Shown piece by piece: positions 1 to 7,961 of a stretch of DNA of 17,943 bases; positions within the stretch are counted from its first letter, which is position 1; each line of letters begins with the position of its first letter. This DNA comes from Candolleomyces eurysporus (lineage: Eukaryota; Basidiomycota; Agaricomycetes; Agaricales; Psathyrellaceae), in the NCBI GenBank assembly GCA_027579435.1, contig JANBPK010001028.1, positions 1 to 17,943 of the forward strand, in the 5' to 3' direction. The notes under the pieces are model-generated. The model searched no databases and was not told where the DNA came from. It was given only the letters and a program-made list of their open reading frames with translations. Made by a program: the position numbers and the translations under genes.

Positions 1-618
1 ATTACAGCACGAAAACGCTTCGGAGTCTCACCATTCTTCATTTTAACCGGTGCTGAACCTGTGATTCCATTGGACATACAGGAAGCAACTTGGTTGGTAG
101 AACCACCGAGCGGTCCCTTGACTACTGCGGAACTGATCGGTCAGAGAGCAAAGGCACTGGCAAAGCATAGGGACTTAGTCGAAGAGATGCGGAAGCGAGT
201 TGATAAGGAGAAGAGAGAAAGGGTCGCGAAATATGAGGAGGATAATGCTGCGACCATTAAGGACTATCGCTTCCGAAGAGGGGATTTGGTCCTGATGAGA
301 AATACAGCTATCGAGAAAAGCCTGAATAAGAAGATGAAGTCGAGGTATCTTGGTCCTCTAGTTGTGGTGTCAAGAAATAAAGGAGGAGCATATATTCTGG
401 CAGAATTGGACGGCACGGTGCTTCAGTGGCCGGCTGCTGCGTTCAGAGTTATCCCCTACCACGCTAGAAAGAAGATAGACCTCCCACCCAACATCCACGA
501 ATTCGTTGACATCTCATCCAAAGCTTTAGGCGAAATGAGGGAGTCTTCGGAAGATGGGAATATTGAAGATATTGCGTTCCGAGGCATGCCTGACACGTCT
601 AGAATTACGAGTGATTAG
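1..618 (+). CDS. Ty3/gypsy Pol, C-terminal end of integrase (partial)
   Basis: The frame is open from base 1, so the protein enters from outside the window; the apparent GTG start at 61 is internal. Residues from base 1 read TARKRFGVSPFFILTGAEPV, the usual end of the gypsy integrase core (T..RFG.SPF...G.EPV). A charged helix follows (HRDLVEEMRKRVDKEKRER), then the GPY/F module: FRRGDLVLMRN, then RYLGPLVVV and GAYILAELDG. That module is known to help the integrase bind DNA and insert the cDNA. No chromodomain is visible. The stop at 616-618 lies 22 bases before a polypurine tract, the normal position for the end of pol. The catalytic core, RT and Gag lie to the left of the window. Family assignment is firm; whether the complete element is active cannot be judged. 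Confidence 0.9.
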   Translation: MTARKRFGVSPFFILTGAEPVIPLDIQEATWLVEPPSGPLTTAELIGQRAKALAKHRDLVEEMRKRVDKEKRERVAKYEEDNAATIKDYRFRRGDLVLMRNTAIEKSLNKKMKSRYLGPLVVVSRNKGGAYILAELDGTVLQWPAAAFRVIPYHARKKIDLPPNIHEFVDISSKALGEMRESSEDGNIEDIAFRGMPDTSRITSD

Positions 619-640
619 GAATTGCTGGGGACAGCAAATT

Positions 641-656
641 TTAAGTCGGGGGGAGA
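641..656 (+). promoter_or_regulatory. Polypurine tract, upstream copy
   Basis: TTAAGTCGGGGGGAGA is a purine-rich plus-strand primer site of the kind found just 5' of a gypsy 3' LTR. It follows the pol stop by 22 bases. The same 16 bases recur at 4233-4248, with related flanks upstream of both copies (TTAGGAATT, then GGACAG). Here no LTR follows; antisense genes do. It may be an internal (central) tract or the scar of a duplication. Confidence 0.6.
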
Positions 657-920
657 AGTTGGCCAAGTATAGATATACTCAGCCAGAAATTTCGGACTTT
701 ACCAGTGATTTTAGCCTTCTAGGCACAGAAAAACTTAAAAACAGAGGATGTGGGTTTTAAAAAGATGGTAGACTTAGGAGAGTACGAAAGCATTACAAGT
801 GGTCAATGCAGAAGTAGCTACTGTTTTCCGTATTAATAAAGGGAGCAGTGGAGAAGATGAAAGAGAAGACTAGGGCGAAAGTCCGAACGAACGAGAGACT
901 AGGAGGATACTTCTGAAGAA

Positions 921-2205
921 CTAAAGCTCGAAGCCGGGCGCAAGAGGAATGACCTCAGGAGCTTCGACGACGGGCTTCGGAACGGTGCAGAAGGAAGCAA
1001 GAGAGGCCTTCAAGGAAGCATACTCGTTATTGAGCATCTCCCAATGACCAGTGAACAAATGGATCTTGTGGATGACGGAAATCATCTCCAAACGAACGGT
1101 GCCAAGAGCCCGGCGGATAGATTCTTCGTTTTCTGCGCGATCGGTGAAGTTGGTGATAGCAGAATGCGCCTTGCTGAGCACCAAATTGATGAACTCGTTG
1201 GAGACAGCACGGTCATCAACTAGGAAGGCTTCAGAACCAGTTAGGAAGCGCGAGAATGGAAGTGACACACTGAAATCCAGAAGCCCTCCATCAGGGAACA
1301 GACGGTGAGCAGTACGAGCTGCACTAGAGTTGGCCGAAGACGAAGGCGTTTCTTTATCGGCACGGGCACGCTTGGAGGCCAGCGCCATGGATCTAAAGAA
1401 CGCGGGAGAACCGGTGTCAATGCCTGGGACGGAGGAATAATCCATCCTCTGGGTGGAAGGCGGAGCGGAAGCACGGTTGGCAGCTTTTCCCTGAACAAAC
1501 GAAGCTTCAGAAGGAAGGATGAAGAGATGAGGACAAAAAGAAATACCTTTCCACGGCCACGGGTAGCAACCGGCTCGGACATGGTCACATCTTCGTCCAC
1601 AACTAAGACTTCCGAAGCAGGAACAGGAGCGCCAGAAGTAGTAGCATGAGAGGCGTCTAAAAGAGGAGTTCGGAAGGAGTTGAGACCCGAGAAGAAGGAG
1701 GAAGACTGACTAGAAGTAGTGGAATCGCGACGGGCGCGACCAGCTTCGACCTTCAGCTCAGCCGCCAGGGCGAGCAGTTTGTTGGCAGACTCGTCAGAGA
1801 AACCAAGTTGGTGTTCCAAAGCCCAGGTCTTGTGGGTAAGAACAATGGCGGAGGCCTTCCGAACGAGCTTGACGAAGTTGGGGACGTTCCGAAGGATCTC
1901 AATATGAGCAGCGTCGTAGTCCTTAAAGCCAAGAGTTCTCAGAAAACGGCAAGAGAGGGAGAAAGAAGGGAAAAACGTACCGCGAAAGGGAGTAAGACAG
2001 CGCCAAGGGTAGAACTCATCCTCAGACGCATTTTCGGAGGAACAGGTTTGCCAGCGGCAAGGAGGTCCGTGATGGCGGTACGATGATCGATGAGCTTGAG
2101 GGCCTCTTCAGAAACGATATCCAGCGTTCCGGGGCCATCTCTTTCGAAGTTGGCACGGACCGCAACAGGGTCAAGAGGAGGTTGGTTGTTGCGCTTAGGA
2201 GGCAT
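921..2205 (-). CDS. Antisense gene B in the gypsy element, three exons, unknown protein
   Basis: Predicted exons, read on the minus strand, are 2205-1981, 1921-1547 and 1490-921. All three are whole numbers of codons, giving about 389 aa. Intron 1 (1980-1922) starts GTACGT and ends TTTAAG; intron 2 (1546-1491) starts GTATTT and ends TTCAG. The protein begins MPPKRNNQPPLDPVAV. It has a Ser/Thr-rich middle and a helical, charged C-terminal third that may form a coiled coil (around RAENEESIRRALGTVRLEM). I recognise no domain. A TATA box lies 66 bases upstream of the ATG. One caution: the last 18 codons of exon 1 also read well in another frame (ENASEDEFYPWRC), so an indel or a different splice there is possible. 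The gene lies opposite to pol between two polypurine tracts and looks like cargo of the retroelement. The 264 bases between its stop and the upstream tract hold nothing I recognise. Confidence 0.6.
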
Positions 2206-2270
2206 GAAGATGTAAGAATAAGAGAGAAAAATGAGAGGGGGGNTGAAGAAAGCGGACTCCGAAGTGCCTG

Positions 2271-2280
2271 TCTTATATAT
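2271..2280 (-). promoter_or_regulatory. TATA box of antisense gene B
   Basis: ATATATAAGA on the minus strand, 66 bases upstream of the ATG at 2205. Two TTCNGAA palindromes (2298 and 2318) lie just upstream of it. The leader between the box and the ATG contains the single N at 2243, next to a G run. Confidence 0.45.
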
Positions 2281-2420
2281 GCAAAAATTAGGAGGACTTC
2301 GGAAGTCGGCCGACAAATTCTGAATCACCCATGGGAAACCCTCAGCGATTTTGGGAGCCCTGATAGGACGATTGGCTCTAGAGGAGAGTATCCATGGGTG
2401 ACAGCGTGCTCAGACCAACC

Positions 2421-2701
2421 CTAAGACCATTTGGGAGGAGCGGCTGACCTAGAAAGGAAAAGACACCGAGAGTTACCAAGCGAAGGCGCGCAGGCACTCA
2501 CCAGTTGATAAACGAGCGGTTCGGAAGTCGAATGGACTCAGGAACAAAGCCTCGAGATGGTTTGTCTTGGTTCGGAAGCACGATCGACCAATAGCGAGCA
2601 CTGAGGAACTTAGCTGAACAAAAAAGAAGGCCTTAATTCAGCTCTTTCTTAGAGCATGGGGACTTCACACTTTGGATTGGCCCGGAAAATAAAAAGTTCA
2701 T
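2421..2701 (-). CDS. Small antisense gene D, three exons, unknown protein
   Basis: Read on the minus strand, exons 2701-2671, 2613-2502 and 2448-2421 join to 171 bases, a 56-aa protein with a stop. Intron 1 (2670-2614) runs GTGTGA to TTTTTTGTTCAG. Intron 2 (2501-2449) runs GTGAGT to CCTTTCTAG, a textbook pair. The joined product starts MNFLFSGPIQTKFLSARYW and ends in SAAPPKWS. None of the exons alone makes a long open frame, so this gene is invisible to simple ORF finding. A TATA-like run lies 45 bases upstream. Two TTCNGAA sites (2520, 2571) fall inside exon 2. I do not recognise the protein. The frame agreement across two introns is the main support; it could still be chance or a remnant. 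Confidence 0.4.
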
Positions 2702-2745
2702 TAAAAATACAGTGTGCTCTCGTAACTGCCAGGTAGTGTGAAAAG

Positions 2746-2754
2746 ATATATATA
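2746..2754 (-). promoter_or_regulatory. TATA box of antisense gene D
   Basis: A TATATATA run on the minus strand, 45 bases upstream of the proposed ATG at 2701. The stretch above it (2755-3024) holds TTCNGAA sites at 2882, 2926 and 2996. It also holds a 75-codon open frame (2991-2764) that I could not support as a gene. Confidence 0.4.
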
Positions 2755-3024
2755 CAGGGGTCCCTACTCGTGATTCTGTTGTCGTATGTCTGCGGAAAGG
2801 TTCGGAGTCCGTAAAAGAGCGGATGATGAGAAAGAACGAAGCGGCCTCCAGTCCCGAGCGACAAGCTTGGTAATTAGTGGGTTCGGAAGGAAAAAGGGGT
2901 GTAAAGTAACCAGGAAGGAAGGTGATTCGGAAGGAGAGGAATAAGCTGTATCAACAAGGTCACCAGGGGCATCCCACCTCAGCGTGTCCACACGCTTCCG
3001 AAGCTATGAGAGAGCCTTCGAGAG

Positions 3025-3854
3025 CTAGCGGAGGTGCTGTTGAACCCGCCCACTGCCCCGACGACCAAGACGATGCGTAACAAGAAAAGGAGAAAAGAGC
3101 TGCGTGATATGTGCAAAGGGGTTGGTGAGCGAGAAGTGGTTCCGAAGGAGATTAAATGTACCTTGGACGATTCAGCGCCCTTTTCCACTTTGATAGGCGG
3201 CGAGTCATCGCGGGGGCGCTTGGCCTTAGCGGGGGCCTTCGGAACTAGTTTAATGGCCGGGTCGATAATAGGAAGGTCAATCCTGAGGGTGGAGGAAACT
3301 CCAGATAAGAAATAGAGAAGCGTACCAGCCGATTTCTTAGAAGGACCTGCCTTCGCTAGAGTCGCAATTTCGGGGGCATCTTCATCATCGAGTTCGTCTT
3401 CCTCATCTTCCGAATCGGTCTTATAGGCAATTTGGGCGCGGATACGGTGCTCCTCCCATGAGGAAGGGAGCGTAGAGAGCGAGACAAGGGAGCGAGGGCG
3501 TTTTGCGACAATTTCTTCAAAAATGGCTCGCTGGCGTCTGGAAACCTTTAAGATGTCGAGGACGTGGGGGTGTTTTGCGACGACGTGCGCCACCCAAGCA
3601 CGGAATTGATTGACAATAGGGTAGTCCCAAAGGACGAAATTTTCTCCCTCTTCGAGAGCGAACTAAGGAGGAATGAAGAACAATGCGGAGAAGACTGAGA
3701 AGTAACGTACGAAGAGAGGCAGGACCGGTGCCAGAAAGGCGAGGGCGCTGGTAGGCTCCTCTGGCTGGACGCCTTTCTTCCACTTAAGTTGGTGGGAGAA
3801 TATGTCGTGGATGGACGCAAAGATGTCTTTAGTCTCGAGCGGTGCGATACCCAT
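3025..3854 (-). CDS. Antisense gene A in the gypsy element, three exons, unknown protein
   Basis: Predicted exons, minus strand, are 3854-3711, 3662-3162 and 3099-3025 (144, 501 and 75 bases), giving about 239 aa. The ATG has a strong context (CACCATGG). Intron 1 (3710-3663) runs GTACGT to CTCCTTAG and contains an in-frame stop, so it must be spliced. Intron 2 (3161-3100) runs GTACAT to CACGCAG. The protein begins MGIAPLETKDIFASIHDIF. An aromatic helical part around NFVLWDYPIVNQFRAWV is followed by a basic helix (ILKVSRRQRAIFEEIV), a highly acidic stretch (TDSEDEEDELDDEDAPE) and a Lys/Pro-rich tail with a possible nuclear signal (KAKRPRDD). This layout suits a nuclear protein, but I recognise no domain. 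A third intron-like segment (GTACGC to CCCTCAG, 43 nt, near 3315-3272) would break the frame if removed, so this copy may carry an indel there. Confidence 0.58.
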
Positions 3855-4232
3855 GGTGATAGGAGGACGAAAGAAAGAAAGGAGGAACTGGGGAATTTAG
3901 AGTCAGCCAGCAACGGTTTATATACTCGTAAAAATTTCCAGAACCTTCTGGAGTGCCAGGGTCAGGTGGGATGACCAACCACATTTAAATGTGTCTGGGT
4001 ATTCCAAAGAGGAGAGAGATAAAGTTCACGGTTTGACGGCTACACGTAAAAACTGTCATCCCAAGACGATTTGATGTCAAAGTGGCGTACCTGCTAAAAC
4101 AGGAAATCTTTGAGTGATCCGGCGTCTTGGGTGAACGGTGAAGCGCCAGTCGCGCCACAAGTTATGGAGGATATGAAATAAGCTGGAAGCGGACCGGTGT
4201 CAGTTAGGAATTCACTGAGGACAGTGAAAATC
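3855..4232. other. Promoter and upstream region of antisense gene A
   Basis: No coding region is visible. GTATATAAA on the minus strand at 3925-3917 is a good TATA box, 63 bases upstream of the gene A ATG. The right end (from 4204) carries the same motif string seen before the first polypurine tract (TTAGGAATT, GGACAG). The block is devoid of the TTCNGAA palindrome that is dense on both sides. Confidence 0.5.
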
Positions 4233-4248
4233 TTAAGTCGGGGGGAGA
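4233..4248 (+). promoter_or_regulatory. Polypurine tract, LTR-proximal copy
   Basis: The same 16 bases as at 641-656, here followed directly by TGATACGG, where the LTR begins. This position fits the plus-strand primer for reverse transcription of the gypsy element. Confidence 0.65.
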
Positions 4249-5650
4249 TGATACGGCAGCTGCCTGCATACCCCTAGAAAATCGCGAATTAATAGAACTT
4301 TTCTTCGGAAGCTCTTCTGAATTAAAGCACTAAGTAACGATAACGACTTATAGAACTCAGCATGTCTTCTGAACATTGCGAAACCAAGAGTCGAAGCGGT
4401 TCCCGGCTTCAGACTTAGCAGCTCTCAAGGATCTGGCTCAGAACCTAAGTACGACGGTTCGGCAGTGGTGCTTTAAAATAGGAAGGCCCTGCGAACGTAT
4501 CCGAAGGGTAACGAATAGATTCGGAACCACAACTGCGCGCCCGACCTGGCGAGGTACGGCGTAGGAAGAGGGTCTGCACACTACANGGGACATTCGCCCT
4601 GACATTCGCTAAGTGGAAAGTGTAATGTCACTCTGTGGCTTTGAGGATGTGATGGCAAATCCGTCAAGTCAATTAAACATGACAGTTACTGGATTCGGAA
4701 GAATGAACGACTCGGTTGCAGGCTTCTGAAGAACCGACCTGATGTGCGGACTGATGCAGAATGAGGGTGAAGACCAATGGACAGCTTCGGAACCCAAGAT
4801 AGGAATCGGGGTTGCAAGCCAAACTTGGTAGAGAGAAACGCATGGAGTGCGGAGAGATATGGAGTGCCTAGAGTCAGGGCAAGAGTGCGATAAGGGCTTG
4901 GGAGAGGTGCCCAGCCAACTGGATAGACGGAATTAGGATCAGGAGCAAAGGTCCTCACCTCTGAACCTATTCCGAACTATTGAAGCATGTGGAATAGTGG
5001 AGTGCCATTTTGGCAGTGGTTCTGAACGTGTCTAGGTGCAAGTCTAGGAGAGTTGAGACCTCGTTCTGGAGCCTGGATACCCTCATATGATTATTTCTTT
5101 TTGGACTGGTTGATTTCATGTGTTTATATCTCTGTTTGTCTTGGATGTGTTTGCCAAACCAATTTACAGTATTTAATCTTGGACTCCAAGTAACTGAATC
5201 TATATAGCGGGTAGCTAGCATTGTATTTTGTGTCCGGGTCCATGTTACCCACCGAATCTACAAGAGCTTTTCTGTTATCTTTTGCGTGTTTAAGTTCAGA
5301 AGTCGTTTGGAGGCTGTATCTTCATCATGTTGTCAAAGTTATATCACATCAAGACCGTGTTCTCACTTCTGAAATCGAATCGGTTTGTTGTCGAGTTAGT
5401 TGTCTACAAATTTTAGCTTCCGAAGCAATAATATCGAACCTGGTTGAGCCTTAGCTCCCCCCTTGAACTTGCAATTGCAAAGTTTACGTTCCGAAGCCTC
5501 AGTCCAACTAGACTTAGCGCTTTTCACTATACCCTTGCCCACCTCTTATCTTCTGAAGATACTTGGTGTGTTTGTTTTGTGTGTGTGTGTTGGTGATAGA
5601 GTTAGGTTCTTTGTCTTGTTGTGTTTTGAGCCTTAGAACGTGACCTGTGC
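4249..5650 (+). repeat. 3' LTR of the Ty3/gypsy element (end approximate)
   Basis: The LTR starts with TG right after the polypurine tract. Its first 630 bases recur inverted at 5955-6589, and its last part (from about 5076) recurs, more diverged, inverted at 6715-7312; these shared blocks define it as repeat. TATATAG at 5201-5207 would be the promoter, making 4249-5200 the U3 region. A conserved block at about 5441-5475 (around TTGAGCCTTAGCTCCCCC) is nearly unchanged in the diverged copy and may be an RNA processing or packaging signal. The 3' limit near 5650 is set only by loss of similarity after ACCTGTGCA, so it is uncertain. It carries 14 TTCNGAA sites and one N (4586). About 1.4 kb is long for a fungal gypsy LTR. 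Confidence 0.6.
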
Positions 5651-5954
5651 ATCAACAGCCCAATGGACAGGTGTGGGAGAGTCGAAAAGGTGGAGGCAAA
5701 GATGCCAAAAGCGAAAGGTTAAACTTCGAGGGGTAGATAGGTCCTCCTTGAAAATTAGTGGGGAGATCCTTCCTTCAGCTGGTCAAAAAGCTAGCAGGTT
5801 TGTTGGGGTCGGGATTGCCACATCTGGTCTGTTGGGGTTGATCTGGGTCAGATGTAGTTTGTTTACGTTTTGCAGGTTTAAGGTCAGGAGGGGCCTGAAT
5901 GTCAGACAGAGCAACAACACTCAAAAGAGCGGAGTTGATGATGGGAGGTGGATA
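5651..5954. other. Unassigned sequence between the two inverted LTR pieces
   Basis: It may be flanking DNA or the start of another element's internal region. On the minus strand a frame from 5990 to 5775 reads out of the inverted LTR piece into a Pro/Asp/Gln-rich stretch (PDQPQQTRCGNPDPNKP), resembling a low-complexity Gag N-terminus, but it is short and I do not call it a gene. Confidence 0.3.
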
Positions 5955-6589
5955 TTGCCCCGGCTCTAGGCATTCTGCATCCTTCCGCACTCCATGCTTT
6001 CCTTATTATCCATGTCGGTTCACAAGACCGAAACCTATCTTGGGTTCCGAAGACAGCCGAGGGTCCGGTCTCCACTCTGCATCAGTTTGCACCTTGAGTC
6101 AGCTCTTCAGAAGCTCTCAACTGAGCCGCTCGTACTTCCAAATCCAGTAACTGTCATGTTTAATTGACTTAACAGATTTGCCATCACGTCCTCGAAGCCA
6201 CAGAGTGATGTTACACCTTCCACTTAGCGAATGTCAGGGCGAATGTCCCTTGTAGTGTGCAGAATCTCTTCCTATGCCGTACCTCACCAGGTTGGGCACG
6301 CAGTTGGGGCTCCGAATCAATTCTCTACCCTTCGGATACATTCGCAGGGCCTTCCTATTTTAAAGCACCACTGCCAAACCGTCATACTTGGGTCACTGAG
6401 CCGGATCCTTGAGAGCCACTAAGTCTGAAGCCGGGAACCGCTCTGACTCTTGGTTTCGCAATGTTCAGAAGACATGCTAAGTTCTATAAGTCGTCATCGT
6501 TACTTAGTCCTTTAATTCAGAAGCACTTCCAAAGAAAAGTTCTATTAATTCGCAATTTTCCTAAGGGTATGCAGGCATACACCGCATCA
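5955..6589 (-). repeat. Diverged, truncated gypsy LTR in inverted orientation (U3 part)
   Basis: The reverse complement matches 4249-4882 along its length, roughly four bases in five. Shared blocks include GCATGTCTTCTGAACATTGC and GGACATTCGCCCTGACATTC. Its outer end, TGATGCGG on the minus strand, matches the LTR start TGATACGG; no polypurine tract precedes it. Similarity stops abruptly at 5955. Four of the seven TTCNGAA sites of the forward copy survive; the other three are each lost by one substitution. It is a truncated old insertion rather than part of the same element. Confidence 0.7.
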
Positions 6590-6714
6590 ACGGGACACTG
6601 TTGATCTGGTCCAAATGCACCGATTATGAACAACGACAGCACATCCTCGAAATGAAACCCATCAAAAAGCATTCCGGGGATGACTTGAATTTCCACAGCA
6701 CCACCTGGATGACC

Positions 6715-7312
6715 ACACTTTTGAGTGATGGTGATGTGCAGGTAGCAAACTAGGGCGCTCTAACAACAAAACTATAGAACTATGACACACAGACACAACC
6801 ACAACAACACAACACACCAAATACCTTCGTGAAGATAAAGGCGGGCAAGGGGTATAGGTAAAAGCTCTAAGTCGAGTCGACAGAGGCTTCTAGAACTCTT
6901 CTTGTACAATCGCAAGTTTGAGGGGGAGCTAAGGCTCAACCAGCAACGATAGAAATGCTTCACAAAGTGACTTTGCTAACACACAGTATGGCTCAAGATA
7001 CAACAGATAACTTCACGAACAGAGGAACACGGCCTCGAGCAACTTTAACACAAGAACGATTCAATAAAATGCAAGCGACACGACTCTGATTGACTTTGCA
7101 AACTTAAACATTCTTTTCTCGATAACAGATGGCTCTCGTAGATTCCTGGGAACACGGTCCCAACATGAAATACAAACGCTAGCTACCCACTAATGCTATA
7201 ATAGATAAAACAGAGACGTATATATAGGTAATTATTGTTTGGCAAATAGACAAAGAAACAAACAAATGACAGAGACAGAGAGAGATAAGAAACACAATCA
7301 CATGAGGGTATC
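6715..7312 (-). repeat. Diverged gypsy LTR 3' part (promoter, R/U5) in inverted orientation
   Basis: The reverse complement aligns with 5076-5650 over its whole length, but more weakly than the neighbouring piece. Anchors are CCCTCAT, GGGTAGCTAGC, GAATCTAC and GGTTGAGCCTTAGCTCCCCC. A TATATATA run near 7214-7223 matches the TATA position of the forward LTR. Five palindromes in this copy occupy the positions of five TTCNGAA sites in the other but have a 2-base spacer (see findings). The 125 bases to its left (6590-6714) are not similar to the forward LTR. The 170 bases to its right (7313-7482) hold no recognisable gene. Confidence 0.55.
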
Positions 7313-7440
7313 AAAGGCCGAGAGTTGAGTCCCAAACCTTAGAACGCAGCCCAGGCCCTTTGCAAACCTGTTCTGGACGCAGCTGTTGTCAAGTCCGCAT
7401 GGATATTCACTGAGGATTGCTCGTGGAGAGCACGCTCTTC

Positions 7441-7482
7441 CGTTGAAGAGATCGAGAACAGCGAGACTACTAACACACCAAC
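7441..7482. repeat. Short direct repeat shared with 17048-17104, at the edge of the copia element
   Basis: GATCGAGAACAGCGAGACTA with a few flanking bases and a terminal ACCAAC occurs here, directly before the left copia LTR, and again at 17057-17104, close to the solo LTR. The second copy has about 15 extra bases before ACCAAC. Same orientation in both places. It indicates that the two sides share a common repeat. Confidence 0.6.
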
Positions 7483-7912
7483 TGTTAGACAGCATTTCTC
7501 GCATGGTAATGCGAGTCCAGCAGTGCCACAGCTACAAGTAGGGAGAGTATGTTGTTGAGACATACCGTTATACAGGGATCGACTATAGAGTGATGCTTGA
7601 GGGATGTACTACTGACTTTGCTTAATAGAAAGTGCTTCGAGCTTTTATTCGTACTAAACTACATGGTTTATATACTACTCGAATATGTGACCGTAACGTC
7701 ACACAAAGTCACCTAGTGGTCTGTGCACATTGGATGACTGAGCATTGCGTGCTTAAGGTGTAATAATAACACCATTATGACGCTTTGCTCTAGAAGCTGA
7801 ACCTAGAATACTACTAGACCTACTATATACCGAGTTTACTACGTAATACTATTTATAGAGGTTTATGTAATAAGCGCCATGGAACAGGCGTCTATTTCAC
7901 ATAAGTTCAACA
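7483..7912 (-). repeat. 3' LTR of the copia element
   Basis: 430 bp, on the minus strand TGTTGAACTTATGTG...GCTGTCTAACA. It differs from the 5' LTR at about 17 positions. TATATAAA on the minus strand near 7667-7674 is the promoter. The end of the LTR encodes MSQQHTLPTCSCGTAGLALP, and this frame runs out of the element into flanking DNA as far as 7339, so a transcript from this LTR would make a chimeric peptide. Confidence 0.92.
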
Positions 7913-7923
7913 CTCCCCTTCGC
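7913..7923 (-). promoter_or_regulatory. Polypurine tract of the copia element
   Basis: GCGAAGGGGAG on the minus strand, directly abutting the 3' LTR start. Its position and composition fit the plus-strand primer site. Confidence 0.65.
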
Positions 7924-7961
7924 GTTCTATTCCACAGTGAATAGTTAAGCGCCTATCAAGC

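Larger units (their letters stand above)
546..6522. repeat. Dispersed TTCNGAA palindromes (38 sites)
   Basis: Hand count of the 7-bp palindrome TTCNGAA gives sites starting at 546, 911, 976, 1230, 1506, 1610, 1669, 1857, 1887, 2107, 2298, 2318, 2520, 2571, 2882, 2926, 2996, 3140, 3238, 3408, 4304, 4315, 4367, 4520, 4694, 4724, 4786, 4970, 5020, 5295, 5367, 5418, 5489, 5551, 6045, 6106, 6464 and 6516. Chance predicts one or two in 6 kb. Many extend to CTTCNGAAG. They lie in exons, introns, promoters and LTRs alike, so codon use does not explain them. The 3415-4300 stretch has none. The rest of the window has one (11319). The sites fit a protein-binding or structural signal of the gypsy element; the function is unknown. 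Confidence 0.8.

Noticed and set aside
1051..2086. Plus-strand frames of 60-115 codons opposite gene B
   Set aside because: They are shadows of the spliced minus-strand exons, which have matching splice sites and better protein composition.
2764..2991. 75-codon minus-strand frame starting MDTLRWDAPGDLVDTAY, with an in-frame intron-like segment
   Set aside because: No TATA box or recognisable domain. It lies between the stop of gene A and the promoter of gene D, and splicing neither adds nor removes a needed frame. Not enough to call a gene.
4686..6150. Matching frames at 4958-4686 and 5899-6150 ending in similar peptides
   Set aside because: The similarity follows from the inverted LTR copies. 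There is no start context or domain, and indels between the copies are not multiples of three.
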